A stretch of 64,000 nucleotides of DNA from Bretschneidera sinensis (Eukaryota; Streptophyta; Magnoliopsida; Brassicales; Akaniaceae). Each line of letters begins with the position of its first letter. Within the stretch, counting starts at the first letter, position 1. A program made the translations under genes and the position numbers. Below are positions 1 through 10,350 of this stretch, one piece after another. The notes below the pieces were generated by a model that searched no databases, was not told where the DNA came from, and saw nothing but the letters and a program-made list of their open reading frames with translations. Location of the stretch: the NCBI GenBank assembly GCA_023935145.1, contig CM043701.1:69297317-69361316 (forward strand), written 5' to 3'.

Positions 1-237
1 CATTGGGGAAGTATGACTAGTGGTGGATATCAAAGCCCTGTGTCTTTATTATTATCAAATCACATTCAATAGTTATTTATTTCTTTTTACTTTGAAGAAA
101 CTAATTCTAAAATCGAACTTTACCAGTCCCTATGGAGATGATCTTTCTTTCGCACACTATACTACACTGTTGACCTTATGCACTTTCAAGTAAAACGAGT
201 GTGATTATTTACTTATTAATTTAGGTATATTTTCGTC

Positions 238-1310
238 TAACACTCCATCATTCGCAACAAGAAAATCATGGCGGGTAGATTCATCGATTTTGATTCTATC
301 TGTCATGCAAACTTTGATATCTTACCCGCTTTTGAGGCTATACACTTGACACCACTAGTCAAAATCCACCAGAAATTTTACCCACACCTCATTCACTAGT
401 TTTTTGCTAACCTGGTCAAACCGAGTCCATTGCTTCTTCCATTCAAGACCAGGGTAATAGGAGTAGAATTTGAGGTGAACACTGACCTCCTGGTCAATAT
501 ACTAAGAATCCCTATGGGAAGGGTCTAATAGAGTTTGGATGGATGACCAGACAACTTTGATTATGAGGAGGCCTGTTAGATTGTTAGGGGCGACCCTAAC
601 TATATCTTTCGGCCCACTACTTTTCTCCAATGTAGTGACATGCCCCTCGACTTAAAATTGTTCAATTTTATCGCGAGTTAGACCATCCACCCGAGACTCG
701 ACTATCTATCTAAGATAGACGTGGTATTGATTTGGTGTCTCAAAACTGGACACTATTTCAATATTTACCCCCTCTTGCTAGCCAACATGATTAATGACGA
801 AGCAAGTGACTTCGACTGCCTCTCATATGGGATGCTTATCACCTTGACCCTTTAGTATTTCCATGTCCCTTTACCTGCCTCCAAGGCTCAAGATATCGGC
901 CCCAAGGACATCACTAAAGAAGATGGGGTGCTCAATCCGAGATGACATGATCTACTCTAAGGTTGGGAGGCATATACGGATCCGTGATAATGACAACAGC
1001 AAGGAGGACGACGAGATGTCGGGTGATGCAGCTCTTCTCACTGCTATGGACACTGACAAGCGAGCACCTAGTCCACAGCATGGTGGCTTTCGTACTGGTT
1101 AAGATGGATACGATGACATACTACAGGTTATTACGAGCCTCCAACTGTCCATGCAGTCCGGGTTTTAGAGCTTGAGCTCTTCAGTCGATCATATGCATCG
1201 CAACCTTCGTACACTCAAGGATGATTTCAAGTTGCACCGGGAGCATACAGAGTGCTCTTTGGCTGAGCTTCGGGATCTTCTTCGAGACAGCTCTGATTCT
1301 TTTGCTCGCT
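238..1310 (+). pseudogene. Decayed env-like/ORF3 of Sirevirus-like element
   Basis: This is a degenerate copy of the extra ORF that follows pol in element C (55893-57137); it aligns from the MTGRVVNFDS region to near the C-terminus. In-frame stops are visible, for example TAG at 397-399 where C has CAG. The longest surviving open piece, 863-1102, keeps the segment containing HIRIRDND and the acidic run that follows. The protein resembles what is usually labelled a putative plant transposon protein domain and occupies the position of the envelope-like ORF in Sireviruses. No signal peptide or clear membrane segment is visible here. Its function is unknown even in intact elements. Confidence 0.7.
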
Positions 1311-1787
1311 CAGCTTTTTGTTTTATCTCTTTATTATGTATATAAGGCTCCTTAGATATGTTAGCACGAACATTCATTTTTCTTGTTACATTCATGTGCT
1401 TGTACTTTTAGCCAGCTTCCTATAAGCTCATGATGAATGGATGTATCTATTTTTTACTTGTTTAGACCATAGTTCATATATATATATATATGTTACTTTT
1501 ATGCTATTTGGTTGCTTGGTTGAACTATTCGTGCTCATCTATATGCTTTAACTAGTAATGCTTATGTGCAAACTTCTGATTCTTCTCAGGAAGTCTTCCT
1601 AGCTCATAATCATACCTAGTTTTTGCACACAAGGTTTTTATGCCTTATCTTCATGTCTATAGTAACTAAATTGCTTATTTTTCCAATTTATACCCCATTT
1701 TCTGCTGTTGTCAAAACATGGGAGAAAAAAGAGAAAAAATCAATGTAAAAAGAGAAAATTGTATGTAAACTTAGAATAGAGTATAAA

Positions 1788-2000
1788 TTTAGGGGGAGTA
1801 CTGCTCCAAACATATTTATGTTCTTGCATTGCTTGGTTAGGTTGATATAACTGTATATGAACTATATTTGGAATGCTTACAGGTTGGTTTTATCAGAAAA
1901 ACAGAGGATATTTTATCCAAAGTTTTTCAAAAACCCAACACTTAATTTTTAAAACTATTTTTTTCTCTCTTTAGTTTTGTCATCATCAAAAAATGGGAGA
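1788..2000 (+). promoter_or_regulatory. Internal and terminal polypurine tracts of S1
   Basis: A purine box GGGGGAG at about 1792-1798 is followed by TACTGCTCC, giving a short inverted repeat GGAG...CTCC. Element C has the same arrangement at 57594-57607. The terminal tract AAAAAATGGGAGAT at 1988-2001 abuts the LTR start TGTTGA. The terminal tract would prime plus-strand DNA synthesis. Several polypurine copies upstream of the 3' LTR are a known Sirevirus trait. Confidence 0.6.
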
Positions 2001-2323
2001 TTGTTGATCCGTATTTGATTTTAATAATAATAAAACACCACTCTAATTGCACTAACAGTTTTATCTAAATGTTTAAGCCATAAAAGCATTCAGTTCAAAA
2101 ACAAGATGCAATGACTCAACACGTTTAGACACCAAAAGAAGACAAAAGATCTAGAATAAGCGCTAAGGTAATTGAATCAATCTGTGAATCTCTAAATTCA
2201 ATTACTTAGCTTGATCTATGACTTAATTTGTAAATGACTTTGACAAAACTATAATACAAAAAGTTTCTAAGTCAAAAACTGTTTTAAAAACATGAAAACT
2301 GGCTTAAAGGACAACCCAGTCAA

Positions 2324-2482
2324 CTAGTGTCTACATACCAGTCGACTGAGATATGGGACAGTAAGTTCTCAATCGAATGGTCATGAGGACCCAGTCGACT
2401 GGTACTCTCCCTAAGCCTAAAAGTGAAGATTTTTCATTTGACTCAGTCGACTGGTACAAGGACCCAGTCGATTGGTAATTCA
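2324..2482 (+). promoter_or_regulatory. Cluster of six palindromic AGTCGACT boxes in S1 LTR
   Basis: Six copies of a box with consensus CCAGTCGACTGGTA lie near 2326, 2338, 2369, 2391, 2444 and 2465. Two are perfect CCAGTCGACTGG palindromes and the others differ by one to three bases. The TATA box follows at 2571. The position matches repeated palindromic LTR boxes described for Sireviruses, which were proposed to be regulatory; here the core is TCGA. Confidence 0.75.
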
Positions 2483-2570
2483 AAAATATGACCGTTTGAG
2501 ACGCGAGACTTGAGCATTTAATGCCCCAAACCTACCAAGTTAGTGTCAAACGACCGTATTGATTCAATGC

Positions 2571-2578
2571 TATATAAA
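2571..2578 (+). promoter_or_regulatory. LTR TATA box
   Basis: TATATAAA lies about 90 bp downstream of the palindrome cluster. The same order is seen in the 5' LTR of C (49480-49487). It is the likely core promoter of the LTR, with transcription starting about 30 bp downstream. Confidence 0.6.
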
Positions 2579-3231
2579 CCCACTTCAATGAGCATTTAAA
2601 TAAAAAAAGATAGCACATTCAATTCATCTTATAACTCATTAATTCTCAAAATATCTAAAAAAATTATTGTGAGCCATTCTTCATGCTTGTTTTTGAAAGA
2701 GAGATATTATTCAGTTGTAAAAAACATTTATTGCTATCTCTCTACCATTTACTTTACAATCAATCAAATTTATTGTAAAGGGAAAGAGTTGGTGTAACTC
2801 TTAGAGTGTTTAGAATTAAACACTTCGGTTGTAACTTCCGTGAGGAAGAGATTATTGTAAGGTTTGTGCAACACCCATGAAATTGTATGACTAAAGTTTT
2901 AGTGGATTACTTCAAGGAGGTTCCTTGAAGAGAGTGGATGTAGTGCCGAAAGGAATTCAATATTACCGAACCACTATAAACGAAGTTTGCATATTCTCTT
3001 CCTTAACTCCTTTTATTTTTCAAGCATATTATTTGATTGTGCTTTGTGTATTTAAATGTTTAAAAATTTGCAAGTTAATTAACAAAAGTTTTTAGAAACC
3101 CAATTCACCCCCCTCTTGGGTTTGAACTTCAATTTACAGTTTCCATACTACACTCTTTGTCTCAATGTGGCAACTTTGCAGTTTACCAAAATTAATTGGT
3201 TTTTCTTATATTTTCCTCCTTGAGTTAGAAC

Positions 3232-3437
3232 TTTGGGTCCGGTTTAAAGTCAACTTTAAGTTGGTCCTTATTTTGTAAAATTTGTAAACAATTTAATCAA
3301 ATCAAATTAGACAACTTATTAATTGACGATTAATTATTATTTAATAAAATTTAATAAGATTTGATTTAATCTGACTAAGTTTTTGACAAAATTTTAAAAT
3401 AAGCTTCAAATTAAAGTTGACTTAAGCTGAATCCAAA
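3232..3437. mobile_element. Foldback MITE, about 206 bp
   Basis: The left end TTTGGGTCCGGTTTAAAGTC and the right end, read on the other strand (TTTGGATTCAGCTTAAGTC), are inverted repeats. Pairing continues through AACTTTAA, CTTATTTT and an inner AATCAAATC arm, so almost the whole element folds into one hairpin. There is no coding capacity. A target duplication is not certain. A partial, diverged copy of the central part is at 10775-10915. Confidence 0.65.
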
Positions 3438-3874
3438 CATCATCAACATATAAAATGCCAAATCAAAAAAATCAAAAAATAAAAATAAAACATTTAGGTG
3501 ATAAATCTCAACCAATTGCCTCGTGTTGAGATGTTTGTTCTACCAGTTTTAACTTATATGCTCCAAATAGAACTGAAATTATTTAGATGTTCTAAATATC
3601 ACCAAGTTTAAATATGGATTATTAAATGTGGAATGAAAATTATTTTTTTAGAATTTTATTTAAGAAACACACGTGAGGAAAAAAGAGATAATTATATATA
3701 AGACTGAATAATTAGGTAAGTTTAAGAAAACTCAAGGTTTATTTGGATTTAGTATCACCAAGTTGACAAGAGATCAGAAACAAGCCACTAACTAATGCTT
3801 TATTTATTTTTCTATTTATATTTGGTATTGATAGTTTTATAATTATTCTTACACTCATTTTTCTTATCTCTTTG

Positions 3875-4150
3875 TGGTGGGAGAGCTACAGAGAAGATTG
3901 TAAAAGGCTTCAACTCTAGCTACTTTAAGTGTTAAGTCTCGCTTGTAGTGCCACATTATGTGAGAGGAATTGGAGCATATTTGAACACATCCACTCCATG
4001 AAGAGAAATAATTTGGAGGCCCAAAGGTTGAATGCTCTTGTATTTCTCAAATGCAACATTCAACTTGAGTTGAGGCAAAAGATAGGTAACAAAGGGGTGA
4101 GACATATGGTCTTATTTGTCCCTTGGATATTGAATCTAATCATCATTTGA
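3875..4150 (+). pseudogene. hAT transposase C-terminal dimerisation domain, remnant
   Basis: One reading frame starts with WWESY at 3875, passes two stops (TAG 3917, TAA 3926) and continues with LSLACSATLCERNWSIF and HSMKRNNLEAQRLNALVF. That is the conserved hAT dimerisation core (CERNWS...H..KRN.L...RL..LV). The conserved Val before LSLAC is encoded by GTG. Only this domain is recognisable; the catalytic part is missing upstream. The frame ends at 4148, and an acidic coding-like tail follows at 4340-4530. It is a fossil of a cut-and-paste DNA transposon. Confidence 0.8.
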
Positions 4151-4339
4151 TTATTGAGAAAGAAACTCTCTCCTCCTATATGATTCATGGATGGATGTTC
4201 ATGAATGCTTCCAATAAATAATTGGTACTAGTGAGAGATAGAACGGTAAAAATAAAATTTACAAGCAAATTTTTTTTCGAAAATCTTACAACATATGGTA
4301 ATAAACTAATATTTATTTGTTAAAGAATTTATTGGACCG

Positions 4340-4530
4340 AAGAACTTGATTGTCATTGGCATTGCCAAGAAAAGAAGCAAAAAGAAAGTAACTAATGATC
4401 TTGTGTTGATCGATGATGAGGATGATGAAGACATGGAAGAAGAAAGAGATGAAAAGCATGATGAAATGATCTAAAAAGAGATGGTCAACTTAGTAGATAA
4501 TGATAATGATTAAGATGATCTTGATGTTGT
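4340..4530 (+). pseudogene. Acidic C-terminal tail of the hAT transposase relic
   Basis: In one frame the sequence reads KKRSKKK, then a run rich in Asp and Glu (DDEDDEDMEEERDE), a stop, and a second acidic stretch. Plant hAT transposases often end in such acidic tails after the dimerisation domain. No conserved motif fixes the assignment; it rests on position and composition. Confidence 0.4.
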
Positions 4531-4904
4531 ACGGAAAGTTTTTAGTAATTGAATGAATAGAGATGTTCTTTGTTGATTGGTGAAAGAATTTGATGATCTT
4601 GACATTATATAGCCATATAGATTGTAGAATATACTATATGCATGAATGTAAAGATTTTTTTGTTGGTAAAGTTGTAAGGCGTTGAAGTGAAGCATTAATT
4701 AATGAAAATATATTTTTGTATATGCAACATTAAAATGCTTTCATTTTCAATATATTTTATGTTTTACATGTTTAAACATTATTTGTTAAATTTTCGAAAA
4801 AAAAATTGAACAAAATCATACGATTTATTTCGATTCACAATTCATAAAAATATGATTTCAATTCATGATACGATTATCGATTTGAAAATTAAGGACCTAT
4901 TATG

Positions 4905-5225
4905 CACGCATTTCATATGCTAATTTTGTCCAAATATATATAAAAATTAGAAAAAGAGAAAATTGATTTCTGCTCAAGTCAAATACACAATTTAATTTAT
5001 TTTCTTTAATTAAAAAATTCATTTGATTTTTATGATCAATTTACTGGATTAAAAAATTCCTCTTTCTAATAATCAAGCAATTTCAGCATTAAAAGGAATC
5101 AAATTTGAATTTTTTCTTTTATTTTAAGTGATTTGAATTTGGGAAAAGAAATAAAAAAAATAATTGAAAAAGATAAACAAGAAAAAGAAAATGGAAAAAA
5201 AAAAAACACAAAAACTGATTTCGGA
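4905..5225 (+). repeat. Dispersed repeat R1, copy 1 (gypsy LTR start?)
   Basis: This block aligns with 36445-36785, from GCTAATTTTGTCC through the AAAAATTAGAA.AAGAG segment to the A-rich end. The TG at 4918 followed by CTAATTTTGTCC resembles the first bases of Tat/Ogre-type gypsy LTRs. The two copies diverge after about 5225. No coding sequence is present. Confidence 0.5.
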
Positions 5226-5943
5226 CTTAAACAGTTATTTTGATCATGTTAGCCTTAGACCTAAAGCCACCTTCATTTGTGGACTAGGGTTAACTCCATT
5301 GCAATAAATGGACTCTTGAAACTCTTCTTAGACTTAAGCCCAGCTGCATGTGATGAACCAGTATGAGTTATGGACTGGGGCTTAAACCCTTTTAATATTA
5401 ATTGGAACCTGAATCAAAGAACCAAAGAACCTGAGCCTTTGTTCCTTTTCATATTGGGCTAAATATTTCGGGTCAGTCTAAACCCGTTTGACCCTAGCCC
5501 AACCCGATTCAGATGCCCTACTTGTTAAACTTCTCATATTCACGAATCTCAAAACCTAAGAGCAGCGACCCCCTACGCTACTCTCCCCAAATTCTTCAAG
5601 CCCCTGATCCAGTTGCTCCCAGAAAGTTCTAGATCTCTCTCATCTTCTCCATCCCCGTCTACTACCAAAACCCTAGCCACCGCAGCCTCTACTCTCGTCC
5701 TCTTTTCCATTTATCTCTCTTCTAATCTGCTACCAGAGCCCTCATCTTTGCCCCCACAACCTAGAAGCTTCCAGAAAGACCTGGATTTCGTGAGAAGAGG
5801 AAAGGATGAGGTCCTCACTGGCATTTCTCGTCCTCATCCACTCCTACCGGCTCTCGACCTCTCCTCAGGCCATTTTACATCGAGAATCTTGCATTTATCG
5901 TACCTGTAAAGCAAGAATAACGGGCCTCGCTGGCTAAAACGCC

Positions 5944-5976
<33 letters not shown>

Positions 5977-5983
5977 CCTCTCC

Positions 5984-6031
<48 letters not shown>

Positions 6032-6290
6032 TTTCTCTTCCCTATTTTACCCCCAGCCCTTGCCTATAAATTGACTGGTTTATCCTCATTTTTGCAGGGT
6101 TGGAAAGACGGCTTGAACGCACGAATTGGAGGAATTTGAGGGTTCTCAAAGAGGGACTTTTGGTGGAAAAATTTGAGAGAAAAAAGGGACTCTCGAAGAG
6201 AGTTTTAATAAGAAGGAATCGAAGACTCGAAATTGCAAGGCAACAAAAAGATTTTGACTCTACTTTATCCTACTGTTTTTTATTTATTTA
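5226..6290 (+). other. LTR- or leader-like GC-richer stretch, no gene called
   Basis: The region is richer in C and G than its surroundings and has CT and TA microsatellites. A TATA-like CCTATAAATT at 6063 and an intron-end-like TTTTTGCAG at 6090-6098 are also visible. A 98-codon open frame at 5613-5909 is Ser/Pro-rich with no recognisable domain. Together with repeat R1 just upstream it could be one gypsy LTR starting at 4918. I see no supported gene. Confidence 0.35.
5945..6029. repeat. (CT)n and (TA)n microsatellites
   Basis: A CT tract runs 5945-5974, followed by short C-rich text and a TA tract at 5987-6029. Confidence 0.95.
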
Positions 6291-6708
6291 TTTAAGTTTG
6301 GATGGAAAATTAAGATTAAGTCAAATAAATGATATATTCAATTGAATGAACGAGGAGAGCTACGATCTGTTTTTTCAATGATACTAGTAATTTTGAAATT
6401 CGAATTTCAATTATTATATCATTTTAGAAAAAATTTCTCTTTCTTCAAGGTATGTTTTTAAAACCATTACTCTTTATTTTTAAATTGTTTGATGTTATAA
6501 ATATTTCTAATAGCTTTCAAATTAACTACTTTTAATTTTTTTAGAATTTCTTTCTCTTTCTCTTTGAAATATTTAGTTTTTATCATTCATTGTTTTAAAA
6601 AAAAACATAAAAAATATTTTATTTTGCTTTTAGAGATTTTTAAAGGTTTTAAGTATCTTGGAAGAATAATTATCAAAACTCAAAGCAATTTAGGGACAAA
6701 TAAAGATT
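6290..6708 (+). repeat. 5' LTR remnant of D
   Basis: The block aligns with the 3' LTR (9745-10350) through GAAATTCGAATTTCAA, TTTCTTCAA, AACCATTACTC and GACAAATAAAG. The left edge is blurred, about 6285-6300. The segment holding most AGTCGATTG boxes in the 3' LTR is missing here. The last 80 or so LTR bases are replaced at about 6708 by the inverted integrase piece. Confidence 0.6.
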
Positions 6709-7220
6709 TAAATGCTTCATTTTTTTTTGTTCTTAAGAAGTACACATTCATGTATCTATTCAAATCATCAACAAAAGTAATAAAATATGTTTTACTACCA
6801 TGAGTAAGCATACGATTTAACTTACATATATCATAAATAAATTAATTTTCAAATTTTGGAATTTTTTTTTAAAACTAGGAAAATGTTTCTCAACTTTTTT
6901 AGACTTAGTACAAATTTCGTATATTTTTCAGTATTACTATTGTAATCAATCAAATTTAACATTTTCATATTATTTAAAGTACAATAATTTAAATGAGTTA
7001 AATGTCAATGCCAAATAAATAAATCAACAATATAAGCAGAAGATATAATATTATAATAAATAATACTCAATTTATACATTTCATCATAGTTGTATCATTT
7101 TTTCACAAACATTTCATTTTTGGACAAGATAACCTTATTGGATTCAAAAACTATCCAAAACCTTTTCTTACAAAGTAAAAAAAAAAAAATCTTTATTTCG
7201 ATACTTAGAACCTCTATCTA
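6709..7220 (-). pseudogene. Inverted copia GAG-pre-integrase/integrase fragment
   Basis: Read on the minus strand, the segment gives IVFESNKVILSKNEMFV, then the pre-integrase zone with HLTHLNYCTL (LGHLNY in relatives), then HGSKTYFITFVDDLNRYM, the first part of the integrase core. It ends at NEAFK near 6709. Several stops interrupt it. The plus-strand pol resumes at 7224 at just the point where this piece stops (FKV...NQLEKK), so it is the missing N-terminal half of the same integrase, flipped in place. No function is expected. Confidence 0.75.
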
Positions 7221-7223
7221 AAA

Positions 7224-9156
7224 TTTAAAGTTTAAAATCAATTAGAAAAAAAAATTAAAATTTTTAGAAAAGAGGTGGAGATTACTTTATGCCTTAATTT
7301 GTGAAGAGCATGATATTATTTGTCAAATAATATCATCTTATGCACCACAACAAAATGGAGCTTGTAGACTCATTGGCTTAGATTCTAATTCTGTTATAGA
7401 ATCTTGTGATGTATAATTTTTTAAGAATAAATTTTCTACTAATTTTTTGAATATAGATAAAAAGAGTCAAGTTCATTTATCTAGTAACAATGTAAGTATA
7501 AAATCTCAAAAGTGAGATATTAATTTGCCTAAAGATCAATATGAACTTAGAAGAATCATTAGAACAAGGAAAAAGAATGATTTATGTCCAAGTTTTATTT
7601 CTTCTCACGCCATAGTGTTTTTGGTTGAAGGAGATAGAAATAATTATGTTATTAATCAAATTCCTATAGTGCTAAACCTAAAAGACGACCTTAAAACTTT
7701 TAGTGAGGTTATGTTATCAATAGACGTTTCTTTCTGGAGAGAAGTTGTTAATGATGAAATAGACTCAATAATTGGTAACAACACTTGGGTGTTGGTCGAT
7801 CTACCCATTAGATGTAAGTGGGTTTTTAAAAGAAAATATAATATTGGCTCTATTCAAGCTTTCAAGGCTAGATTAGTAGCCAAAGTGTTTAGACAAAAGG
7901 AAGAAATTAATTATTTTGATACATATGCACCTGTTGCATGCATCGCATCTATTAGAATTCTCACTGCATTATCATCCATATATCATTTGTATATTTACCA
8001 AATAGATGTTAAAACTTTTTTCTTAAATGGAGACTTAAATGAATAAGTCTATATAGAACAATTGGAATGGTTTGTTCTTCTTGGAAATGAGAAGAAAGTA
8101 TGTAAGTTAATTAAATCATTATATAGTTTAAAACAAGTACTTAAACAATAGCATGAAAAATTTGATTATGTAATTTTGTCTCTTGGTTTTGTGCATAATA
8201 ATCTTGACAAATACATCTATTCAAAATTTACTAAAAAATATGGAGTATTAATTTGTTTATATATAGATGACATGTTAATCATTGGAACAAACATGCTTGG
8301 TGTTAATGAAACTAAGAAATGTTTAGCGTCTAGTTTTAAATGAAAGACTTGGGTGAAATAAATACCATACTAGGTATTAAAGTTAAAAAATATAGTGGAG
8401 GTTATGCTTTAAGTCAAGTCTCATTACATTGAGAAGGTTCTTGATAAATTTAAATACCTTAATATCAAACAATCAAACACTCCTTTTGATAGAAGTATTA
8501 CATTAATAAATAATTCTGGTAGATCGGTAGCTCAACTAGAATACGCTAGTGCTATCGGTTCTTTAATGTATGTTATGCGTTGCACTAGGTCAGATATTGC
8601 ATTTGATGTGTGTAAATTGAGTAGAAAATCTTTGGTTATCTTAAGAGAACCTAAGGTTTGAGGCTGTTCTATAGTGATTATTCGGCTGTATTGGAAGGAT
8701 ACACCGATGCGAGTTAGATTACCAATGTTGGTGATAATAACTCTACTATTGGATGGGTCTTTACCCTTGGTGGAGGGGTTGTTTCCTGGTGAAACATGAA
8801 ACAGAGTATTTCTCGCTAAAAATGGAATATGAATATAGCTTTAACAGCAACCAAGAAAGAGGCAGAATGGATACGTAACTTATTGTTGGATAAAAGTCGT
8901 GGCCACATCCTATACCTCAAATTTCCATTTATTTTGACAATGAAGCTACGTTGTTAAGAGTTAATAATAGTAAATATAATGGCAAGTCTAAACATATCAG
9001 TCTAAAACATAAGTATGTAAGAAAATTGATAAGAGATAACACTATTACAATTATCTATGTGAAGTCATGTAAAAACTTAGTTGATCATTTCACTAAAGCT
9101 CTCTCTATGGAATTGGTGAGAATGACTACTTTGAAAATGGGACTGAAACCTTTTTA
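7224..9156 (+). pseudogene. Ty1-copia pol: integrase end, reverse transcriptase, RNase H
   Basis: It opens with the integrase tail (NQLEKK, RGGDYF, CEEHDIICQ, YAPQQNG), then loses most of the integrase C-terminus. The longest open stretch, 7525-8046, covers the start of reverse transcriptase: NNTWVLVDLP, CKWVFKRK, FKARLVAK, FDTYAPVA, QIDVKTFFLNG. After stops it continues with SLYSLKQ and an intact YIDD catalytic motif at 8260-8271. RNase H follows in pieces, with SKHISLKHKYVR and the terminal FTKALS...KMGLKPF at 8951-9157. Intact copia pol is roughly 1,000 codons or more in one frame; here frames shift and stops are frequent. Confidence 0.85.
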
Positions 9157-9744
9157 AAAGAATCACCAGTAATGGTAACCCGACTTTATTTCTAGCTCTA
9201 CACTAGTCAAAAAGTTTATGAGGTAAAAACAAGTTACTGATAAGTGATTGTATTAATACTGACAAAAGTTAGTCCGTAAGTGGTCAGTATTGTCTGTTAC
9301 TTTCTTGTATAGGATGAGTTATACTCGTAATAAAGTCTATTACAAAATTGTAGTGTTTTAGTAACGGAAACGCATTATAGACTTCACCTATATGAACTTA
9401 GAAGTGGTGCCGCTTCTTAAGAGAGTTTTAAGGTTTACTCTTGAGATAGTTCATGAGCCAGGATCAAGCATAAGGCCATAATAGTGCTAAGTAATAATAG
9501 AGTTTCTCATTAAAACAAGAGAAGATATATGTGTGATAATTCCGACTCTACTTTAGAGAGTTTCTAATTTAATGCTATTGAGCAATTAGATAATTCTTAG
9601 AGTTTTAAGATATTAACACTAAATAAAGATTTATATCGAAGGATATATTTACATATGTATATCAATCTCAGTTGATTATTGGCTTTATAATTTTATCAAT
9701 GTATTTTCAAGAAAAATTTTGTATTTCAAACAAAAGTGGAGGAT

Positions 9745-10350
9745 TGTTGAATGTTTTGTTGAAAAATAAGATTTAGTCAGCTGAATGATTTATTTAGTCG
9801 ATTGAATGAAGGATAGAGAGTTACTGTCTGTTTTTCCAGTCGATTGAATTCCCGACACTTGATAGTTTTCCTTTTGAAATGTTGATTCAGTCGACTGAAT
9901 AAAACATTCAGTTGATTGAATGTTTGTTATTTTGAAATTCGAATTCCAACAGCAATAATATTTCAGAAAAGTTATGTCTTTCTTCAATAGCTACATTTTT
10001 AAAATCATTGCTCTTCATTTTTAGACTGCTAGAAGTTCAAATGAAACCTATAAATACTTTCAATAACTTCCAAATTAACTACCTTTAATTTTTTCTTCTT
10101 ATTCTTCTTCTATTTCTCTCTGAAATATACAACCATTATTCTTCATTGTTTCAAAAGAGAACTCAACGAAGAATCTCTGATTTTGTTATTAGAAATTCTT
10201 AGAGACTTTGAGTATCCTAGAGGAATAATTGTCAGAACCCAGAGAAATTTAGTGGCGACAAATAAAGCCTTAAAGATAACATTCATATGCGTCTCAAAGT
10301 CACCATAATTCTTTACTTCTAAGCACTTTGTATCCACATTTTTCCCAACA
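9745..10350 (+). repeat. 3' LTR of D (606 bp)
   Basis: It starts TGTTGAATG after a GTGGAGGAT polypurine tract and ends CCCAACA, with short inverted termini. Between 9775 and 9925 it carries five AGTCGA(C/T)TGAAT boxes, a variant of the palindrome seen in the Sirevirus LTRs although the elements are otherwise unrelated in LTR sequence. Downstream flank is gttttt; a TSD cannot be tested. Confidence 0.8.

Larger units (their letters stand above)
226..3138 (+). mobile_element. Sirevirus-like Ty1-copia element S1, 3' part
   Basis: The stretch is collinear with the 3' end of element C (about 56090-57955 onward): decayed extra ORF, 3' untranslated region, terminal polypurine tract and a complete 3' LTR. 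Gag and pol are absent, because similarity begins near position 238; bases 1-225 match nothing else in the window and hold no gene. S1 is clearly more decayed than C, so it is a separate, older insertion of the same family. A TSD cannot be tested because the 5' end is missing; the five bases after the LTR are gtttc. Confidence 0.85.
2002..3138 (+). repeat. 3' LTR of S1 (1,137 bp)
   Basis: It begins TGTTGATCC and ends TTTACA, giving TG...CA termini, and aligns along its length with the 1,173-bp 5' LTR of element C. It contains a cluster of six palindromic AGTCGACT boxes, a TATA box 90 bp further on, and a conserved end with CCCAATTCACCCCCCTCTTGGG. It is complete, whereas the 3' LTR of C is truncated, so it is a useful reference for the family's LTR. 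Confidence 0.88.
6290..10350 (+). mobile_element. Decayed Ty1-copia element D with in-place inversion
   Basis: A 5' LTR remnant, an inverted piece of integrase, plus-strand pol (integrase end, reverse transcriptase, RNase H), a polypurine tract (GTGGAGGAT, 9736-9744) and a complete 3' LTR are present in that order. Gag and protease are missing. Bases 9157-9744 are 3' untranslated sequence without a gene. The copia family order (integrase before reverse transcriptase) is preserved. The element is dead: many stops, lost 5' end and a rearranged integrase. Confidence 0.8.

Noticed and set aside
5613..5909. 98-codon Ser/Pro-rich open frame as a host gene
   Set aside because: No domain, biased composition, sits in LTR-like sequence next to microsatellites, and no supporting gene structure.
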